64,000 bases of DNA from Bin52 sp965213935. Lineage in GTDB: Bacteria; Pseudomonadota; Alphaproteobacteria; Thalassobaculales; Thalassobaculaceae. The first letter of the stretch is position 1; the number at the start of each line of letters is the position of its first letter. Shown piece after piece: positions 61,274 through 64,000 of this stretch. The notes beneath the pieces are model-generated. The model did no database searches, was not told where the DNA came from, and saw nothing but the letters and a program-made list of their open reading frames with translations. A program made the translations under genes and the position numbers. The stretch covers positions 1,240,001-1,304,000 of the forward strand of contig CBDCAO010000012.1 of assembly GCA_965213935.1 (NCBI GenBank), given 5' to 3'.

Positions 61274-62266
61274 GTGCAGGTCACCATCACCGGTGCCGCC
61301 GGTTTCATCGGCCGCAAGCTGGCAAGGCGGCTGCTCGACTCGAACGCGCTCGCCGGCAGGGACGGGACCATGCGGCCGCTCGAACGGATGATCCTGCTCG
61401 ACATGGCGCCGCCTGACGACGCGACCGCGAACGATCCGCGGGTCACGGTGTTCACCGGCGACATGCGCGACCGTTCGTTGCTGGAGCAGGCGCTTCCGGC
61501 CGGGACCGACAGCGTCTTCCACCTCGCTGCGGTGGTGAGTGCGGGGGCCGAGGAGGATTTCGATCTCGGCATGGCGGTCAATCTCGACGCAACCCGCACC
61601 ATCCTCGAGATCTGCCGCGGGCACGGCACCCGGCCGCGGGTGGTGTTTGCCAGCTCCTGTGCCGCGTTCGGCGGCGAAATGCCGGAACCGATCGCCGACA
61701 TGACCGCCCGGACCCCGCAGACCTCCTACGGCACCCAGAAGGTGATCGGCGAGCTGCTGGTCAACGACTACAGCCGCAAGCAGTTCGTTGACGGTCGTGC
61801 CGTCAGGTTCCCCACCGTCGTGGTCCGTCCCGGCAAGCCCAACAAGGCGGCGTCCACCTTCGCCAGCTCGATCATCCGCGAACCCCTGCAGGGTCAGCGG
61901 GCGACCTGTCCGGTTGCCGCCCGGTCGCGCATGTTCCTTGCCTCACCGCGCTCGATCATCGAGAACCTGCTGCGCGCCCACAACCTCGCGGAGTCCGACT
62001 GGGGCCCGTCGCGCGAGGTGACCTTCCCGGGCTTCACACTGTCGGTGGGGGAAATGGTGGATGCGCTCAAGGCGGTGGCCGGGAACGAGATCGCCGGGCG
62101 CATCGACTGGAGTGCCGATCCGTTCATCCAAGCCATCGTCGACGGCTGGCCGCCCGAGTTCGACACCGACAAGGCCGATGCCCTCGGCCTTGTCCGCGAC
62201 CACTCCATGGAGGACGTGATCCGGGCGTTCATCGAGGACGATCTCGACGCCGCACCACCGGCGTGA
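61274..62266 (+). CDS. denD: D-erythronate dehydrogenase
   Basis: This 330-residue extended SDR (NAD-dependent epimerase/dehydratase fold) starts 'MQVTITGAAGFIGRKLARRL' with the NAD loop Gly-x2-Gly-x2-Gly. It has 'VFHLAAVVSAGAEEDFDLGM', the catalytic Ser in 'VVFASSCAAFGGEMPEP', and 'SYGTQKVIGELLVNDYSRK' with the Tyr-x3-Lys pair. DenD oxidises D-erythronate to 2-oxo-tetronate. The GTG start is 8 bases after GGAGG, which lies inside the end of otnI, so the two are coupled. Confidence 0.92.
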   Translation: MQVTITGAAGFIGRKLARRLLDSNALAGRDGTMRPLERMILLDMAPPDDATANDPRVTVFTGDMRDRSLLEQALPAGTDSVFHLAAVVSAGAEEDFDLGMAVNLDATRTILEICRGHGTRPRVVFASSCAAFGGEMPEPIADMTARTPQTSYGTQKVIGELLVNDYSRKQFVDGRAVRFPTVVVRPGKPNKAASTFASSIIREPLQGQRATCPVAARSRMFLASPRSIIENLLRAHNLAESDWGPSREVTFPGFTLSVGEMVDALKAVAGNEIAGRIDWSADPFIQAIVDGWPPEFDTDKADALGLVRDHSMEDVIRAFIEDDLDAAPPA

Positions 62267-62275
62267 CCCGGATCC

Positions 62276-63064
62276 TCAGGCGAGGTCGGTGACCACCGGC
62301 GCGTGATCGGAGGTCCGCTCCCAGCCGCGCGCCTCGCGGTGAACGAAGCCGCCGGAAATCCGTGATGCCAGGTCCGGCGTCACCCAGATGTGATCGAGCC
62401 GCAGCCCGCGATCGGAGACCGTCCAGTCCCGCGCCCTGTAGCTCCACCACGAGTAGACCCGTTCCGGCTCGGGGATCACGTGACGTGTGGTGTCGATCCA
62501 GCCGAGCGACGACCGCACCGTCGCGAGCCGCTCGGTTTCGACCGGGGTGTGGCTCACGATCTTCAGCATCTGCCGGTGGGACCACACGTCGTGCTCGAAC
62601 GGCGCGATGTTGAGGTCTCCGGTCAGCACCAGGTCACGGCCCCCCGGCCTGTTGGTCCTGAACCACTCGGCCATCTCGTCGAGGAACCGCAGCTTGTGGT
62701 CGAACTTGTCATTGACCTCCGGATCGGGAGTATTGCCACCCGACGGCACGTAGAAGTTGTGCAGCTCGATCCCGTCCTCGAGCAGCACCGACAGGTGGCG
62801 GCTGTCGTCGCGCCCGACCCAGTCGAGGGCCACGGTCGAGGAAAACGGCCGGCGCGCGATGATCGCGACACCGTTGTAGCCCTTCATGCCTCTGGCCGCG
62901 ATGTGGGGATAGCCAGCGTCGATCAGCTCGAAATGCGGAAATTTGTCGTCCGGGCACTTGGTCTCCTGCAGGCACAGCACGTCGGGCGACAGCTCCCCGA
63001 GCAGCCTGATCACCAGCGGCAGGCGCAGCCGGACGGAATTGACGTTCCAGGTAACGATCCTCAT
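62276..63064 (-). CDS. xth: exodeoxyribonuclease III
   Basis: This 262-residue AP endonuclease/3'-5' exonuclease has 'MRIVTWNVNSVRLRLPLVI', 'PDVLCLQETKCPDDKFP' (metal-binding Glu), 'LVLTGDLNIAPFEHDVW', and 'GLRLDHIWVTPDL' with 'SDHAPVVTDLA' at the end. It cuts DNA at abasic sites in base-excision repair. The ATG is preceded by weak spacing signals. It is convergent with denD and has the gentisate dioxygenase gene 26 bases upstream on the same strand. Confidence 0.95.
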   Translation of the reverse strand: MRIVTWNVNSVRLRLPLVIRLLGELSPDVLCLQETKCPDDKFPHFELIDAGYPHIAARGMKGYNGVAIIARRPFSSTVALDWVGRDDSRHLSVLLEDGIELHNFYVPSGGNTPDPEVNDKFDHKLRFLDEMAEWFRTNRPGGRDLVLTGDLNIAPFEHDVWSHRQMLKIVSHTPVETERLATVRSSLGWIDTTRHVIPEPERVYSWWSYRARDWTVSDRGLRLDHIWVTPDLASRISGGFVHREARGWERTSDHAPVVTDLA

Positions 63065-63090
63065 GGGCGTGGTCCCGATTGTACAGGCCG

Positions 63091-64000
63091 TCAGCTTTCG
63101 CGCGCTTCCCGCCACAGCCCGAGCCGCTCCTGGGCGGCACGGTCGGAGAAGCTGAACAGGACCGCATCTTCGCCCCCGGCCCGATGCACGGAACGCATCC
63201 AGCTGGGCACTATGAAGATGTCGCGCGGCCCCCAGCGAAACCGCTGTCCGTCGATCTCGGTCTCGCCCGTACCTTCGACACAGGCATACACCGTGGCGTC
63301 CGTCGACCGGTACCCGGTCCCGGAAAACCCGGCGGGCAGCAGTTGCATGAACGTGGCCATGGTCGGCAACGCATGATCGCCGGTCAGGGGATTGACATAC
63401 TTCATGCGCAGGCCGTGGCACGGGTCCCATTCCGACGTCCGGCACAGGGCGTCGAGAGCGTCGCGGGTGCGCAGATAGGGGTAGTTGAAGACCGGGGACG
63501 ACAGGGCGCCCGGCTCCTGGTCCACCGGCAGCAGGCCACTGCCGTAGCGTGCCAGCGCATCGCCGGCCGGACGCGACACCTGCTGTTCGTCCCGTTCGCC
63601 CTGTTCGGCGAAGGAGGCATCGAACAGCGACACGATGGGGATATCAAGCCCGTCGAGCCAGATCATCGGGTCCGAACTCTCGTTGCCGTGGTCGTGCCAG
63701 GTCCAGTGCGCGGTGGTGACGAAATCCCCTGGCTGCATCACGGTGCGTTCGCCGTCCACGGCCGTGTAGGCCCCGTTGCCCTCGACCACGAACCGCAGCG
63801 CCGTCTGGCTGTGCCTGTGGCTCGGCGCCACCTCTCCGGGGAGGATCAGCTGCAGCCCGGCATACAGCGACCGGGTGATGCGGGACATGCCCGGCATCCC
63901 GGGGTTTTCGAGCACGAGCACCCGGCGCTCCGCCTCCTTCGCGGTGATGACGTCTCCCGCCTCCATGACCAGTGGCCGGACCGCATCGTATCGCCACAGC
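63091..64000 (-). CDS. gentisate 1,2-dioxygenase (5' partial)
   Basis: This is a bicupin dioxygenase. The first cupin has 'SLYAGLQLILPGEVAPSHRH' with the His-x-His iron ligands and 'TAHWTWHDHGNE'; a second cupin follows with 'DATVYACVEGTGETEIDGQ'. It opens the ring of gentisate (or salicylate) to maleylpyruvate. An ATG at 63966 gives 291 residues. However, the frame stays open to the window end and reads 'LWRYDAVRPLVMEAGD', which matches the family's usual upstream sequence, so the real start is beyond 64000. Confidence 0.85.
   Translation of the reverse strand, partial: LWRYDAVRPLVMEAGDVITAKEAERRVLVLENPGMPGMSRITRSLYAGLQLILPGEVAPSHRHSQTALRFVVEGNGAYTAVDGERTVMQPGDFVTTAHWTWHDHGNESSDPMIWLDGLDIPIVSLFDASFAEQGERDEQQVSRPAGDALARYGSGLLPVDQEPGALSSPVFNYPYLRTRDALDALCRTSEWDPCHGLRMKYVNPLTGDHALPTMATFMQLLPAGFSGTGYRSTDATVYACVEGTGETEIDGQRFRWGPRDIFIVPSWMRSVHRAGGEDAVLFSFSDRAAQERLGLWREARES

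Noticed and set aside
1..64000. CRISPR arrays or long tandem repeats
   Set aside because: No regularly spaced repeats were seen on reading through; the only repetitive coding segment is the AsmA tail.

Overview
The window is a GC-rich bacterial chromosome segment, densely coded on both strands. It most likely comes from an alphaproteobacterium (Rhodospirillales-like at a guess). The reasons are a SAM-II riboswitch in front of metY, a petABC operon with a Tat-type Rieske protein, an RHH_4-type ribbon-helix-helix protein, a pqqABCDE cluster, and many CoA-transferase, acyl-CoA dehydrogenase and MFS genes. About 50 protein genes are supported. No rRNA, tRNA or CRISPR array was seen. The only candidate DNA-binding regulator is the small ribbon-helix-helix protein.

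Layout. 1-17.4 kb is a catabolic region: a flavin monooxygenase (cut by the window edge), a class II aldolase, a CaiB-type CoA-transferase with a FAS1/MaoC-type hydratase, a pair of acyl-CoA dehydrogenases, an MFS carrier with an aminotransferase, a second CoA-transferase with an SDR, a Rieske oxygenase with an SDR, an amidase and a pterin dehydratase, and hydrolases. 17.4-31.9 kb holds a hydrolase, a chromate transporter, a nucleotide-sugar dehydrogenase, an OtnC-like decarboxylase, MTA phosphorylase, the cytochrome bc1 operon, riboswitch-controlled metY, a DUF924 protein, RmuC, a nucleoside deoxyribosyltransferase, an M19 dipeptidase homologue and a TauE-type exporter. 32-42.4 kb holds a nitroreductase, a giant AsmA protein and, convergent with it, a 1,734-residue exonuclease-RecQ-UvrD fusion helicase co-transcribed with a ribbon-helix-helix protein. 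42.4-52.6 kb holds a cupin, ahcY-rpmB, an MFS carrier, a GST, an oligopeptide-type ABC importer without ATPases, a ribokinase and a mannose-1-phosphate guanylyltransferase with an eroded isomerase domain. 52.7-54.8 kb is an apparently intact IS1634-like element with inverted repeats and a target duplication. 55-58.1 kb is pqqABCDE, including a 24-codon pqqA, followed by a frameshifted serine-recombinase remnant. 58.8-64 kb is a tetronate (erythronate/threonate) cluster otnK/otnI/denD, exonuclease III, and a gentisate dioxygenase that runs off the window end.

Together the genes describe an aerobic, respiring heterotroph that degrades diverse organic acids, amides and aromatics through CoA thioesters, with PQQ synthesis perhaps carried on a mobile-flanked segment. 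The best candidate for an undescribed system is the ribbon-helix-helix/helicase operon at 36.4-41.9 kb. All assignments come from reading motifs and remembered family features; no database search was run.
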